This document shows, piece after piece, positions 19,807-28,166 of a DNA stretch of 64,000 nt. Origin of the DNA: Caulobacterales bacterium (GTDB taxonomy: Bacteria; Pseudomonadota; Alphaproteobacteria; Caulobacterales; Caulobacteraceae); NCBI GenBank assembly GCA_016183935.1, contig JACPDR010000045.1:17216-81215 (forward strand). Reading direction: 5' to 3'. The position numbers and the translations under genes were made by a program. The number at the start of each line of letters is the position of its first letter. The first letter of the stretch is position 1. The notes under the pieces are model-generated. The model had not been told where the DNA came from and did no database searches. It saw only the letters and a program-made list of their open reading frames with translations.

Positions 19807-20796
19807 GTGTCCGTTCTTTCGAAGCCCTACTTCCACGATGAAGCCGCCGCCTTCGCCTTCGTTGAAGGCATCATCTGGAACGGCGAGCCGTCGTGCCCGC
19901 ACTGTGGCGTGGTCGGTCGGGCCTACGCGCTGAAGAACGTGCGCTCCAAGCCCTCCAAGAAGAACCCGGAAGGCGTGGTCCGCCACGGCCTGAAGAAGTG
20001 CGGCGCTTGCCGTCAGCAGTTCACGGTCCGCAAGGGCACGATCTTTGAGGAAAGCCACCTGCCCCTGAACAAGTGGCTACAGGCGATCTACCTCATGTGT
20101 TCCAGCAAGAAGGGCATTAGCGCCCTCCAGCTCCAGCGCACCCTTGAGGTCCAGTACAACACCGCGTGGTTCTTGGCCCACCGCATCCGCGAGGCCATGC
20201 GCTCCGGCGATCTGGCTCCCTTCGGCATGAACGGCGAGACGGTCGAGGTCGATGAAACCTTCATCGGCAACGACACCGCCGCCCCGCGCCCGACCACTCA
20301 AACCAAGACGCGCACCATCAACCAGATGATGAAGGTCGTCTCGCTGGTTGAGCGCGAGAGCGGTCGCTCTCGCTCGTTCGTCGTGGACAACTACAGCGTC
20401 CAAGACATTGTCCCTATCGTGGAGGCCAACCTCGCGAAGGAAGCCCACCTGCGCACCGACGAGAGCCGCCTGTACAAGGTCATGGGCCGCTACTTCGCCA
20501 GCCACGAAACCACCACGCACAGCAAGGGCGAGTACGTCCGCCTGTCCGACCGCACCATCCATACCAACACGGTTGAAGGCTACTTCTCGATCTTCAAGCG
20601 CGGCATGAAGGGCGTCTATCAGCACTGCTCCAAGAAGCACCTGCACCGCTATCTGGCGGAGTTCGATTTCCGCTACTCGAACCGTTCGGCGACCGGCTGT
20701 GAAGATCAAGAGCGGGCGCTGCGGGCGGTGCTGGGAGGCATCGGGAAGCGCCTGACCTACCGCAGGCCTGATCTCGGGGCCGAAGCCTCCACCTAA
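19807..20796 (+). CDS. IS1595-family transposase (ISXO2-like DDE domain)
   Basis: The GTG start at 19807 has AAGGAG 9 bases upstream (19792-19797). The 329-aa product has an N-terminal zinc ribbon, CPHCGVVG near residue 32 and CGACRQQF near 64, then the WLQAIYLM helix typical of this family. The ISXO2-like catalytic core shows VEVDETFIG near residue 148, LRTDESRLYKVMG near 220 and HTNTVEGYFSIFKRG near 255, which supply the acidic and Asn residues. The RYLAEFDFRYSNR ending is also conserved. No frameshift or stop interrupts it, so it is probably functional. Confidence 0.95.
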   Translation: MSVLSKPYFHDEAAAFAFVEGIIWNGEPSCPHCGVVGRAYALKNVRSKPSKKNPEGVVRHGLKKCGACRQQFTVRKGTIFEESHLPLNKWLQAIYLMCSSKKGISALQLQRTLEVQYNTAWFLAHRIREAMRSGDLAPFGMNGETVEVDETFIGNDTAAPRPTTQTKTRTINQMMKVVSLVERESGRSRSFVVDNYSVQDIVPIVEANLAKEAHLRTDESRLYKVMGRYFASHETTTHSKGEYVRLSDRTIHTNTVEGYFSIFKRGMKGVYQHCSKKHLHRYLAEFDFRYSNRSATGCEDQERALRAVLGGIGKRLTYRRPDLGAEAST

Positions 20797-21213
20797 ACCG
20801 AAGCGGCGGCGTCGGTCCCGGTGGCGGCGCAAGTCCTGAGTCCTTGCTAATTCAGGCGAATTCTCTATTGTCCACAATTGCACACAGGCGCGAACGGATT
20901 GGACCCGCCGCGCCTGTGCTCCTTACCCCTTCTGGAAGGGGGCAGGGTCTGCCGAGAGCCGATTGAAGGCCGCTACCTTCCTTGTCACGGGATCGGGGTA
21001 GCGGCCTTTCCTGCTTCTCCGGGCCCGCAACGCCGGTCGGCGTGAACGCTGCGGGCTCTCACTCTCCTGAACATGGTGAACCTCCAGCAACGGTTTTGGC
21101 GCCGAATCGAGGGGCCGTCAACTGGATTGCTTGATTGCTTCACCGCCACCCCCTCCGTTGCTTTTCTAGGTTGCCTCGTATATGGGGGTTATGCAGACGC
21201 AGGAGCTAACGTC
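20797..21213 (+). other. Non-coding stretch with four consecutive hairpins
   Basis: No convincing gene lies here. Four inverted repeats follow one another: CACAGGCGCG/CGCGCCTGTG (20883-20892 and 20909-20918), CCCCTT/AAGGGG (20926-20931 and 20936-20941), a perfect 12-bp stem starting AAGGCCGC (20966-20977 and 20997-21008), and GCCCGCA/TGCGGGC (21023-21029 and 21050-21056), with an inner CGCC/GGCG pair. The first could end the transposase transcript. The group as a whole may be a structured RNA or a transposon regulatory region. Confidence 0.6.
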
Positions 21214-22008
21214 ATGACCCGCAGCCGCAGCCCCGGATACCCGAACTTCTCCCTTGGTGCCGCCGTGAAGCGCGCGGAGCGCATCTTCGCAGCCGACCGT
21301 AAGAACCCTATCGAGCGAGAGGTTGCGGCTCAGCATATGGGTTATGCGGGGATTAGTGGTGCGGCCGACAAGGCGCTGGCTACCATGATGCACTACGGCC
21401 TTCTGGAGCGTGTGGGGAAGGGCCAGGTGAAGGTTGCGCAACGGGCGATAGACATTTTGCATCCGAGTACCGATGCCGAGCGTCGGGCCGCGTTGCGCGA
21501 AGCTGCGTTCCGACCCCAACTTTTCGCGACGCTTCAGGAGCGGTTCCCTGACGGAGCCTCCGAAAGCACCCTCCGATCGTTCTTGGTTCGGGAGGACTTT
21601 TTGGAGCGAGCCATCGGGCCTGCCCTCAGTGCCTATGAGGAAACTTGCTCGTTCTTGAAGCAAGAGGGCGCTTACGGAAGTCGTGGACCTGACGAACCAG
21701 ACGAGGAAGAATTGGGTCCTGACGACTACGAGGACCCCGCCATGAATGAAGTCGAAACCATCACGCGTCGCCAGCCGCCACCGCCCCCTCTGCTGCCACC
21801 CGCGCCGGGCGCGGACATTCCGCCGGGGATGCGGAAGTTCGTCATCAACCTGCCGGATGGCGGGGACGCCATCCTTGCCTACCCTGCGGGAATGACGGCG
21901 GAGGGCTATCAGGACCTTGAGGACTATCTCAGCCTGTTCTTCAAGAAGGCGAAGCGCGCGACTCCCCCGCCAGCCGAGGACGACGACCTAAGCTCAATCT
22001 TGGGGTAA
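21214..22008 (+). CDS. Transposon cargo protein, winged-helix-like with proline-rich linker
   Basis: The ATG at 21214 has AGGAG at 21201-21205; an upstream in-frame ATG at 21073 lacks support. The 264-aa product has an N-terminal helical domain (residues 10-90) with the pattern YAGISGAADKALATMMHYGL then LERVGKGQVKV, which reads like a winged helix. Residues 95-145 form a second helical segment rich in Arg and Phe. An acidic stretch (about 150-178), a poly-proline linker (about 185-200) and a C-terminal domain with FVINLPDGGDAILAYPAG and DLEDYLSLFFKKAKR follow. Proteins of this layout are, to my recollection, widespread hypotheticals in alphaproteobacteria. Function is unknown; a DNA-binding role is inference. 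Confidence 0.75.
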   Translation: MTRSRSPGYPNFSLGAAVKRAERIFAADRKNPIEREVAAQHMGYAGISGAADKALATMMHYGLLERVGKGQVKVAQRAIDILHPSTDAERRAALREAAFRPQLFATLQERFPDGASESTLRSFLVREDFLERAIGPALSAYEETCSFLKQEGAYGSRGPDEPDEEELGPDDYEDPAMNEVETITRRQPPPPPLLPPAPGADIPPGMRKFVINLPDGGDAILAYPAGMTAEGYQDLEDYLSLFFKKAKRATPPPAEDDDLSSILG

Positions 22009-22019
22009 GAGGGGTGCCC

Positions 22020-22166
22020 ATGACCGACACCCCTAAGCCCCAAGCTGACAAGTTCCGCGACATGGCCCGCGAGCTAGAGTGCGACGAGGACGAAGCCGCC
22101 TTTGAGGACAAGGTGCGGAAGGTGGCGACCGCGCCAAAGCCGCCCGAGCCTGCGGACAAGTCCTGA
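22020..22166 (+). CDS. 48-aa acidic transposon cargo protein
   Basis: The ATG at 22020 has AGAGGGG about 6 bases upstream and lies 11 bases after the preceding stop. The product begins MTDTPKPQADKFRDMARELE, continues with CDEDEAAFEDKVRKVA and ends in a Pro/Lys-rich tail. The DKF..MAREL.CDEDE.AF pattern recalls small conserved proteins found next to similar genes in other alphaproteobacteria. Its stop overlaps the next start as TGATG. It is too short for most gene finders. Function is unknown; it may bind the 264-aa protein. Confidence 0.65.
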   Translation: MTDTPKPQADKFRDMARELECDEDEAAFEDKVRKVATAPKPPEPADKS

Positions 22167-22606
22167 TGGCTGGGGATGGCGTAGCCGAGCTACGTTCGCG
22201 GCCCGTGAACAGAACTGGAACATCGATCCGGTTCGTGCCTATGATCGATCATCTCCCGAGCCGAGTCGGAGCCAGTCGATTGAAGGCCGTCACCCTCATT
22301 GTCGAACTGAAGCGTGATCTACAGTTCTGTCAGGACGAGATCGCGTTCCTCATGTCCAAGATGCCAGCCTATAGCGAGAAGGTCATGCATGGAGCCCGCA
22401 TGATCGGCTTCCTCATGCCCGCCCACAACATTCTGCCCGCGATGCGGGCGCCGCTGCACAATGCGTTGTCCGTGTTCGAGAACTACTGGTTCATCGGCGT
22501 GAGTGGTGAGGTTCTAGCCAAGAACGGCTCATTCGATCCACTCGCCAGCGCCATCAAGCAGTACACCGTGCCTCCGATCAGGGGCCGGGAGAGGGCGAAG
22601 CCCTAA
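22166..22606 (+). CDS. Transposon cargo ORF of unknown function
   Basis: The ATG at 22166 overlaps the stop of the 48-aa gene (TGATG), so translation may be coupled; an internal ATG at 22241 is an alternative start. The 146-aa product is predicted helical from about residue 40 (VTLIVELKRDLQFCQDEIAF, then KVMHGARMIGFLMP). I recognise no domain. It has no obvious signal peptide. It ends just before a hairpin. Coding status rests on the coupling and uninterrupted frame, so confidence is moderate. Confidence 0.5.
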   Translation: MAGDGVAELRSRPVNRTGTSIRFVPMIDHLPSRVGASRLKAVTLIVELKRDLQFCQDEIAFLMSKMPAYSEKVMHGARMIGFLMPAHNILPAMRAPLHNALSVFENYWFIGVSGEVLAKNGSFDPLASAIKQYTVPPIRGRERAKP

Positions 22607-22625
22607 AACGTGCCTGCACGTTAGG
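22602..22625 (+). terminator. Hairpin after the cargo operon
   Basis: CCTAA(AA)CGTGC and GCACGTTAGG pair around a 2-base loop with a 2-base bulge. The hairpin overlaps the last stop codon. There is no strong T tract, so termination is plausible but not certain. The rest of the gap to the right end (22626-22811) shows no gene. Confidence 0.45.
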
Positions 22626-22811
22626 TGCGGCAACCACGGCAGCAGCCGCCGGTCGATCATCTCATAGGCCGCACAATCGGTGAGGTGGCGACGGAAACCC
22701 TCGCTCCAAGCGAGCGGCGTCAACGCGCAGATCAAGCTCAGCGGTCGCACGTCACCACTCCCCATCATGGGGGGCACGCTTGGCCGAATTGCCTATCAGG
22801 CCGTTAAGTTC

Positions 22812-22839
22812 GGGTGGGTGTGTCAAATGCGGATATGCC
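22812..22839 (-). repeat. Right terminal inverted repeat of the transposon
   Basis: Read on the minus strand it begins GGCATATCCG and ends ACCCACCC, matching the left end at 23 of 28 positions. It also contains TTGACA pointing into the element. Confidence 0.8.
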
Positions 22840-22847
22840 GCTATCCG
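22838..22847. repeat. Target-site duplication, right copy
   Basis: CCGCTATCCG repeats the sequence at 19734-19743. Flanking sequence on this side is the short spacer downstream of gshB. Confidence 0.7.
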
Positions 22848-22893
22848 CGAGAGAACGAACCATGAACCGACAACCTTGGCAAGAGCGGCGTTG

Positions 22894-23847
<954 letters not shown>

Positions 23848-23908
23848 GCCCTGTCCTTCCAAGCGGGGGGAGCTTGGCTAATGGGCAGCGGGGACGGCGA
23901 GCGCAACC

Positions 23909-24724
23909 CTAGTTCAGCTGAAGCCTGACCCGGTCGACCGACATCCGGCGGTGGGCCTCGGCCGGGTCGTCGAGCGAGCGGGCCCGCGACAGGGCCTCCA
24001 GCGCCCCGGCCAGGGCGCCCTGTTTCTCGCGGGCGGCGGCGACGTCGAGCCACGGGCGATGATCCTCGGGATCGAGCAGGGCCCGGCGCAGGGCCGAGCG
24101 TTCGGCGCCCTCGAAATCCTGGGCGTGGAGGGCGCGACTGAACAGCACGTTCTGCAGGCGCAGCAGGGCCTGACGGTCGCTGACCGGAGCCATCAGCACA
24201 TCGAGGCGGTCGGCGACGTGGGGGGTCAGCCCGGCCCGCAGCGCCCGGCGGGTCAGTTCGGACGGCAGCACCAGCCGTCCCTGGCTGAAAGGGTCCAGCG
24301 CCACGGGGCCGTCCGGGGTCTCGACCCGCAGCAGGAAATGGCCGGGGAAGTCGACGCCCTGCGCCTTCACCCCCGCCCGCCGCGCCGCGTCGAGGTAGAA
24401 GATCGCCAGCGTCGCCGACAGGCCGCGCCGGCGCTCGGCGACGTCGATCACATCGGTGTTGCCGGGGTGGTCGTAGTTCAGCAGGTCGCCGTTCAGCCGC
24501 AGGTCGGAGGCCATCGTCTCGGCCAGGGCTTCGTCGGGGCTCTCGCCGGCGATCCGCTCGGCCAGTCGCTCAGCCGCGTTTCGGGCCAGCGTCCGCACGG
24601 GTTCGGGATCGCGGAACGGATAGTCGTGGACGGCGCAGGCGATGGCCGCCTCCAGCAGCGGGAAGGCCTCGTCCCCGGCCTGACCCGCTTCGGTCAGGAT
24701 AATTTCCGCCTCGTCACGCGTCAC
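23909..24724 (-). CDS. SirB1-family protein (transglutaminase-like plus TPR)
   Basis: This 271-aa protein starts at a GTG that overlaps the yraN stop (GTGA). Residues 30-160 match the transglutaminase-like part of SirB1 proteins: LNYDHPGNTDVIDVAERRRG, SATLAIFYLDAARRAGV, GVDFPGHFLLRV and ALDPFSQG. The C-terminal third has TPR-like helices (LQNVLFSRALHAQDFEGAER). The classic Cys of transglutaminases is replaced by Ser in this family segment (RGLSATLA), so enzyme activity is doubtful. The molecular role of SirB1 proteins is unknown. Confidence 0.82.
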   Translation of the reverse strand: MTRDEAEIILTEAGQAGDEAFPLLEAAIACAVHDYPFRDPEPVRTLARNAAERLAERIAGESPDEALAETMASDLRLNGDLLNYDHPGNTDVIDVAERRRGLSATLAIFYLDAARRAGVKAQGVDFPGHFLLRVETPDGPVALDPFSQGRLVLPSELTRRALRAGLTPHVADRLDVLMAPVSDRQALLRLQNVLFSRALHAQDFEGAERSALRRALLDPEDHRPWLDVAAAREKQGALAGALEALSRARSLDDPAEAHRRMSVDRVRLQLN

Positions 24725-25176
24725 GCCCGCCCCCTGCCGAACGGCTCCACGCCACGACGATGGCGCGGAAGCCGGCGCGGAGCCAGCGCCACAATATCGA
24801 TTCTGAGCAGATGTCCGGCCAAGCTGGGTCTTTGACGCAACACCGCGCGGCCCGCGGCCAGCAGCCGATCATACTGTTTCGCGGACAGGGCGGCGAGGGC
24901 CAGTTCCAGGGTGGCGCGGCGCTTGACCTCGACCACCGCCAGGGTGCGGCCGCGCCGGGCCAGGATGTCGATCTCGCCGGCCCGGGTCTTCAGCCGGAAG
25001 CCGAGCACCTGATAGCCCCGGCACATCAGCAGGGCCGTGGCCAGCCATTCGGATCGATGACCCAGCCGGTGGGCGGCCGCGCCGAGCGCCACCCGCCAGC
25101 CCCGCTTGGCCACGACGACCCTCGGCGCCTTGAGGCGCGCCGGGGGCGGACGGGCCGGGGGCGCGGCGCGGGTCAC
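24721..25176 (-). CDS. yraN: YraN family protein (UPF0102, nuclease-like fold)
   Basis: The GTG at 25176 overlaps the rsmI stop (GTGA), giving 151 aa. The conserved core is AAHRLGHRSEWLATALLMCRG, then YQVLGFRLKTRAGEIDILARRG and VVEVKRR, a restriction-endonuclease-like pattern with E-ID-EVK residues. Function is not established. The pairing rsmI-yraN is widespread and supports both calls. A longer frame upstream lies inside rsmI and is not used. Confidence 0.9.
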   Translation of the reverse strand: MTRAAPPARPPPARLKAPRVVVAKRGWRVALGAAAHRLGHRSEWLATALLMCRGYQVLGFRLKTRAGEIDILARRGRTLAVVEVKRRATLELALAALSAKQYDRLLAAGRAVLRQRPSLAGHLLRIDIVALAPRRLPRHRRGVEPFGRGRA

Positions 25177-26045
25177 CGGCCCTGCAGCTCCAGCGCCCGC
25201 TTGTAGAGCGGCTTGCGGGGCAGGTTGAGCGCCTTCGACACCTCCGCCGCCGCCTCGCCGGGGGGCAGCCGGGTCAGGGCCTCCCTCAGGGCCGTATCCG
25301 CATCGGCCTCCGACGCGGTCTCGGCCTCGCCCGGTCCGACCACGACGACGATCTCGCCCTTCGGCGACTGGCAGCGCGGGTCGGCGGCCAGCTCGGGCAG
25401 GGAGCCGCGGATGCATTCCTCGTAGAGCTTGGTCAGTTCGCGGGCGACGGCGGCCGGGCGCGGCCCCAGCACCGCGGCCATGTCGGCCAGGCTGTCGGCG
25501 AGGCGCGGGCCGCTCTCGAAGAAGACCAGCGTCTGGCGGGCGGTGCGCAGCTCTTCCAGAGCCGTGCGCCGGACGCCCGACTTCGGCGGCAGGAAGCCGG
25601 CGAACAGCACCCGGTCGGCGGGCTGGCCCGCGATGCACAGGGCCGCCAGCAGGCTTGAAGCGCCGGGGATGGGATGCACCGGCAGGCCCTCGGCGATCAC
25701 GGCGCGCGCCACGACGAAGCCCGGGTCGCTGACCAGGGGGGTGCCCGCGTCAGACACCAGCGCCACCACCGCCCCTTCGCGCAGCCGTTCGATCGCCAGC
25801 TCCGCGGCGCGGGCCGAGGCGTGGTCGTCGCAGCGCTCCAGCTTCGCCTTCAACCCGTAGGCCGCCAGCAGCTTGCCGGTGACGCGGGTGTCCTCGGCCA
25901 GCACCAGATCGGCGGCGGCGAGGACATCGAGCGCCCGAAGCGTCATGTCGCGCAGGTTCCCGATCGGCGTCGCCACGAGATACAGGCCGGGCGCGACGGG
26001 ACGCGGCGGCGGGGCGGTCGGCGGGAAGACGGAGGGATCGGGCAT
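25173..26045 (-). CDS. rsmI: 16S rRNA (cytidine-1402-2'-O)-methyltransferase
   Basis: The 290-aa product from the ATG at 26045 is a tetrapyrrole-methylase-fold enzyme that methylates C1402 of 16S rRNA with SAM. Visible motifs are LYLVATPIGNLRDMTLRALD, LAEDTRVTGKLL, VALVSDAGTPLVSDPG, PIPGASSLLAAL and the FFESGPRL segment. A TTG at 26081 would add 12 residues; no clear ribosome site favours either. It heads a coupled set with yraN and the SirB1-like gene. Confidence 0.93.
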   Translation of the reverse strand: MPDPSVFPPTAPPPRPVAPGLYLVATPIGNLRDMTLRALDVLAAADLVLAEDTRVTGKLLAAYGLKAKLERCDDHASARAAELAIERLREGAVVALVSDAGTPLVSDPGFVVARAVIAEGLPVHPIPGASSLLAALCIAGQPADRVLFAGFLPPKSGVRRTALEELRTARQTLVFFESGPRLADSLADMAAVLGPRPAAVARELTKLYEECIRGSLPELAADPRCQSPKGEIVVVVGPGEAETASEADADTALREALTRLPPGEAAAEVSKALNLPRKPLYKRALELQGR

Positions 26046-26112
26046 CGGCGGGACCGTGCCAGTCAGGGGAGGCGCACTCAAGGGCGGCGACGTTCCCGAC
26101 CGGGGCGGCGAT

Positions 26113-27243
26113 TCAAGCCAGCAGGACCTTCAGAACGGCGTCCAGCACGGGGCGCCCGCGGGGGGTGGCGGCGAGGCGGTCGGCGACGGGCGCGAGAAAG
26201 CCGTCGGCGAGGAGGTCGGCGAGCGGGGCCGAGGCGGGCGTGAGGCCGAGGGCGGCGAACACGGCCAGCGGGACGCCCTCGACGGTGCGCAGACCCAGCA
26301 GGACCTGCTCCTCGGCGGCCTCGACCGGGGTCTGGGGCTGGCGCTCGATCCATGGCGCCCCGGCCTCGACGCCGGCGATGTAATCCCCGATCCCGCGTCG
26401 GGCGACGGTCGCGGTCCGCACCCCCTCCAGCGTCAGCCGCCCGTGCGCCCCCGGGCCGACACCGATGTAGTCGCCGCCGCGCCAGACGTGGAGATTGTGC
26501 GCTGACCGGGCCGCGACGCCCCGGGCGTGGTTGGAGACCTCATAGGCCTCGAACCCGGCCTGCTCGAGGACCGCCTGGGTCGTTTCATAGAGGGCGGCCG
26601 CCGCATCCTCGCCCGGGGGCGTCCAGGCCCCGCGCGCCACCGCCCGGCCGAAGGCGGTCGTCGGCTCGATGGTCAGTTGATAGGGCGAGACGTGCTCGAA
26701 GCCGAGGTCCAGCGCCTCAGTCAGTTCGGCGCTCCAGCCCTCCACCGTCTGACCGGGGCGGGCGTAGATCAGGTCGATCGACAGCCGCTCGAAGGCCCGT
26801 CCGGCCACGGCCACGGCGAGCAAGGCCAGCGCCGCGTCGTCCAGCGCCTGAACCCCCATCGACAGCCGGTTCACCCCGGCGTCCGCCAGCGCCGCGAACC
26901 GGTCGGCCTCGGCGTCGGTCGGGTTGGCCTCGAGGCTGATCTCGATGGGTCCGCGCGGCGGGAACAGCGCCCGCGCACGATCGATCACCGCCGCGACCGC
27001 GGTCGGGTCCATCAGAGAGGGGGTGCCCCCGCCGAAGAAGATGGAGGCCAGCCGGCGCGGGCCGGTCAGGGCCGCCTGCGCCTCGATGTCGGCCAGGATC
27101 GCCTCGACCAGAGCCGCCTGCTCCTCGCCCTTTCCCCGGTCGCGCACGACGTTGAAGTCGCAATAGGGGCAGATGCGGGCGCAGTAGGGCCAGTGGACGT
27201 AGAGGGCGACGTCAGAGCCGGGATCGGGGACCGGATCAGTCAA
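26113..27243 (-). CDS. hemW: Radical SAM heme chaperone HemW, with an apparent internal deletion
   Basis: The only available start is TTG at 27243, inside the end of rdgB, because the codon before it is a stop. The 376-aa product has the radical SAM cluster CARICPYC near residue 22, FFGGGTPSLM and LSMGVQALDD. After DDAALALL the family has LGRxH plus about 8 more residues before the next helix; here it goes directly to AVAVAGRAFERLSIDLIYA, so about 12 residues seem to be missing in frame (near 26815-26822). YQLTIEPTTAFGRAV and the C-terminal domain are intact. HemW delivers heme to respiratory enzymes. Confidence 0.9.
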   Translation of the reverse strand: MTDPVPDPGSDVALYVHWPYCARICPYCDFNVVRDRGKGEEQAALVEAILADIEAQAALTGPRRLASIFFGGGTPSLMDPTAVAAVIDRARALFPPRGPIEISLEANPTDAEADRFAALADAGVNRLSMGVQALDDAALALLAVAVAGRAFERLSIDLIYARPGQTVEGWSAELTEALDLGFEHVSPYQLTIEPTTAFGRAVARGAWTPPGEDAAAALYETTQAVLEQAGFEAYEVSNHARGVAARSAHNLHVWRGGDYIGVGPGAHGRLTLEGVRTATVARRGIGDYIAGVEAGAPWIERQPQTPVEAAEEQVLLGLRTVEGVPLAVFAALGLTPASAPLADLLADGFLAPVADRLAATPRGRPVLDAVLKVLLA

Positions 27244-27838
27244 TCAGCGCCGCCTTGAGCTTCCCGAACGCCCGGGCGCGATGGCTGATCGAATCCTTCA
27301 GCTCCGGATCCAGTTCGCCGAAGGTCTGGTCGTAACCATCGGGGATGAAGATCGGATCGTAGCCGAAGCCGCGGTCGCCGCGCGGCGGGAAGGTCAACCG
27401 GCCCTCGACGCGGCCCTCGACCACCACCGCCGGACCGTCCGGCCAGGCCACCGCCAGGGCCGAGGTGAACCAGGCCCGCCGGTCGTCCGAACCGATCTCC
27501 TCGAGCCGCTCCTCGACCTTGCGCATGGCGAAGGCGAAATCCTTGTCCGGACCGGCCCAGCGGGCCGAGAAGATGCCCGGCGCCCCGTCCAGCGCCGCGA
27601 CCGACAGGCCGGAGTCGTCGGCCAGCGCCACCTCGCCCGACCGGTCCGCCGCGTGGCGCGCCTTGAGCAGGGCGTTGCCGGCGAAGGTGGTCTCCGTTTC
27701 GTCCGGTTCGGGCAGGTTCAGCGCCCCGGCGGTGACTACCTCGTAATGTCCGCCCAGCAGGGCCTCGATCTCGGGCACCTTGCCGGGATTGTGGGTCGCC
27801 GCGACCAGCCGCATCCCCTTGATAAGTCGAAGCTTCAT
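27236..27838 (-). CDS. rdgB: dITP/XTP pyrophosphatase (RdgB/HAM1)
   Basis: The ATG at 27838 gives 200 aa, the usual length; a longer frame to 27919 is AT-rich and unlikely to be coding, and an internal ATG at 27814 is also possible. Motifs are LVAATHNPGKVPEI, ETTFAGNALLKAR, ALADDSGLSVAALDG and RGFGYDPIF, then SHRARAF. It hydrolyses non-canonical purine triphosphates such as dITP and XTP to keep them out of DNA. hemW overlaps its end by 8 bases. Confidence 0.95.
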   Translation of the reverse strand: MKLRLIKGMRLVAATHNPGKVPEIEALLGGHYEVVTAGALNLPEPDETETTFAGNALLKARHAADRSGEVALADDSGLSVAALDGAPGIFSARWAGPDKDFAFAMRKVEERLEEIGSDDRRAWFTSALAVAWPDGPAVVVEGRVEGRLTFPPRGDRGFGYDPIFIPDGYDQTFGELDPELKDSISHRARAFGKLKAALID

Positions 27839-28049
27839 ACCGATCACGCGCCCTGTAACGATCCATTGCCAAAGTTTAATATCGTTAAACGATATGTAAC
27901 ATGACTTCCGGCCCTGCACGTCCTATCTATTAACCCAAGGACGGACGCCGCAACGTTCCCCGATACGAGCCAGACCGGCAAGATCGATGCAGCGGTACAA
28001 CGAAAGAGGGGTGAAAACATCCCTCACTCAGGATCAACAGAGAACGACA
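27839..28049. other. Intergenic stretch with an AT-rich palindrome
   Basis: This 211-base gap between rdgB and the 38-aa ORF is richer in A and T than its surroundings. It contains the palindrome at 27879-27895, described separately. It probably holds divergent promoters; I could not fix -35/-10 boxes. Confidence 0.5.
27879..27895. promoter_or_regulatory. Palindromic operator candidate
   Basis: ATATCGT (27879-27885) and ACGATAT (27889-27895) are perfect inverted 7-mers around TAA. The site is 41 bases upstream of the rdgB start on the minus strand, in an AT-rich patch. It has the size of a dimeric repressor site. No adjacent regulator gene identifies the protein. Confidence 0.45.
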
Positions 28050-28166
28050 ATGAACACCATGAACGCTTCCTACTTCATCGAAAAGGTCGGCCACGGCGTG
28101 CTGAACGCCTTCCTGCTCGCCGCCCTGCCGACCGCGCTGGTCGCCACGCTCGTCCAGGCCCTGTGA
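28050..28166 (+). CDS. 38-aa small membrane protein
   Basis: The ATG at 28050 opens a 38-codon frame starting MNTMNASYFIEKVGHGVLNA, followed by a hydrophobic helix rich in Leu and Ala that ends VQAL. An AGAG stretch about 8 bases upstream may serve for ribosome binding; a second ATG at 28059 is possible. It looks like a single-pass membrane protein. The codon pattern and composition are coding-like, but the length makes the call uncertain. Confidence 0.5.
   Translation: MNTMNASYFIEKVGHGVLNAFLLAALPTALVATLVQAL

Larger units (their letters stand above)
19743..22839 (+). mobile_element. IS1595-family (ISXO2-like) transposon with cargo genes
   Basis: The 3.1-kb element is bounded by inverted repeats at 19743-19770 and 22812-22839 that match at 23 of 28 positions, and by a short direct repeat. 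It carries a transposase (19807-20796), a 417-base structured non-coding stretch and three cargo ORFs (21214-22606). Base composition is visibly less GC-rich than in the flanks. IS1595-family elements with passenger genes are known. The element looks complete, with intact ends and transposase, so it may be active or recent. Confidence 0.88.

Noticed and set aside
20077..20883. 268-aa minus-strand frame within the transposase region
   Set aside because: It is the reverse of the transposase, which has an intact catalytic core.
20883..21056. Hairpin cluster as integron attC site or CRISPR
   Set aside because: The stems differ in sequence and spacing, there is no integrase, no repeated spacer pattern and no attC core sites.
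21073..21213. Upstream ATG at 21073 for the 264-aa cargo gene
   Set aside because: It has no good ribosome site and the added residues lack coding character; the ATG at 21214 has AGGAG.
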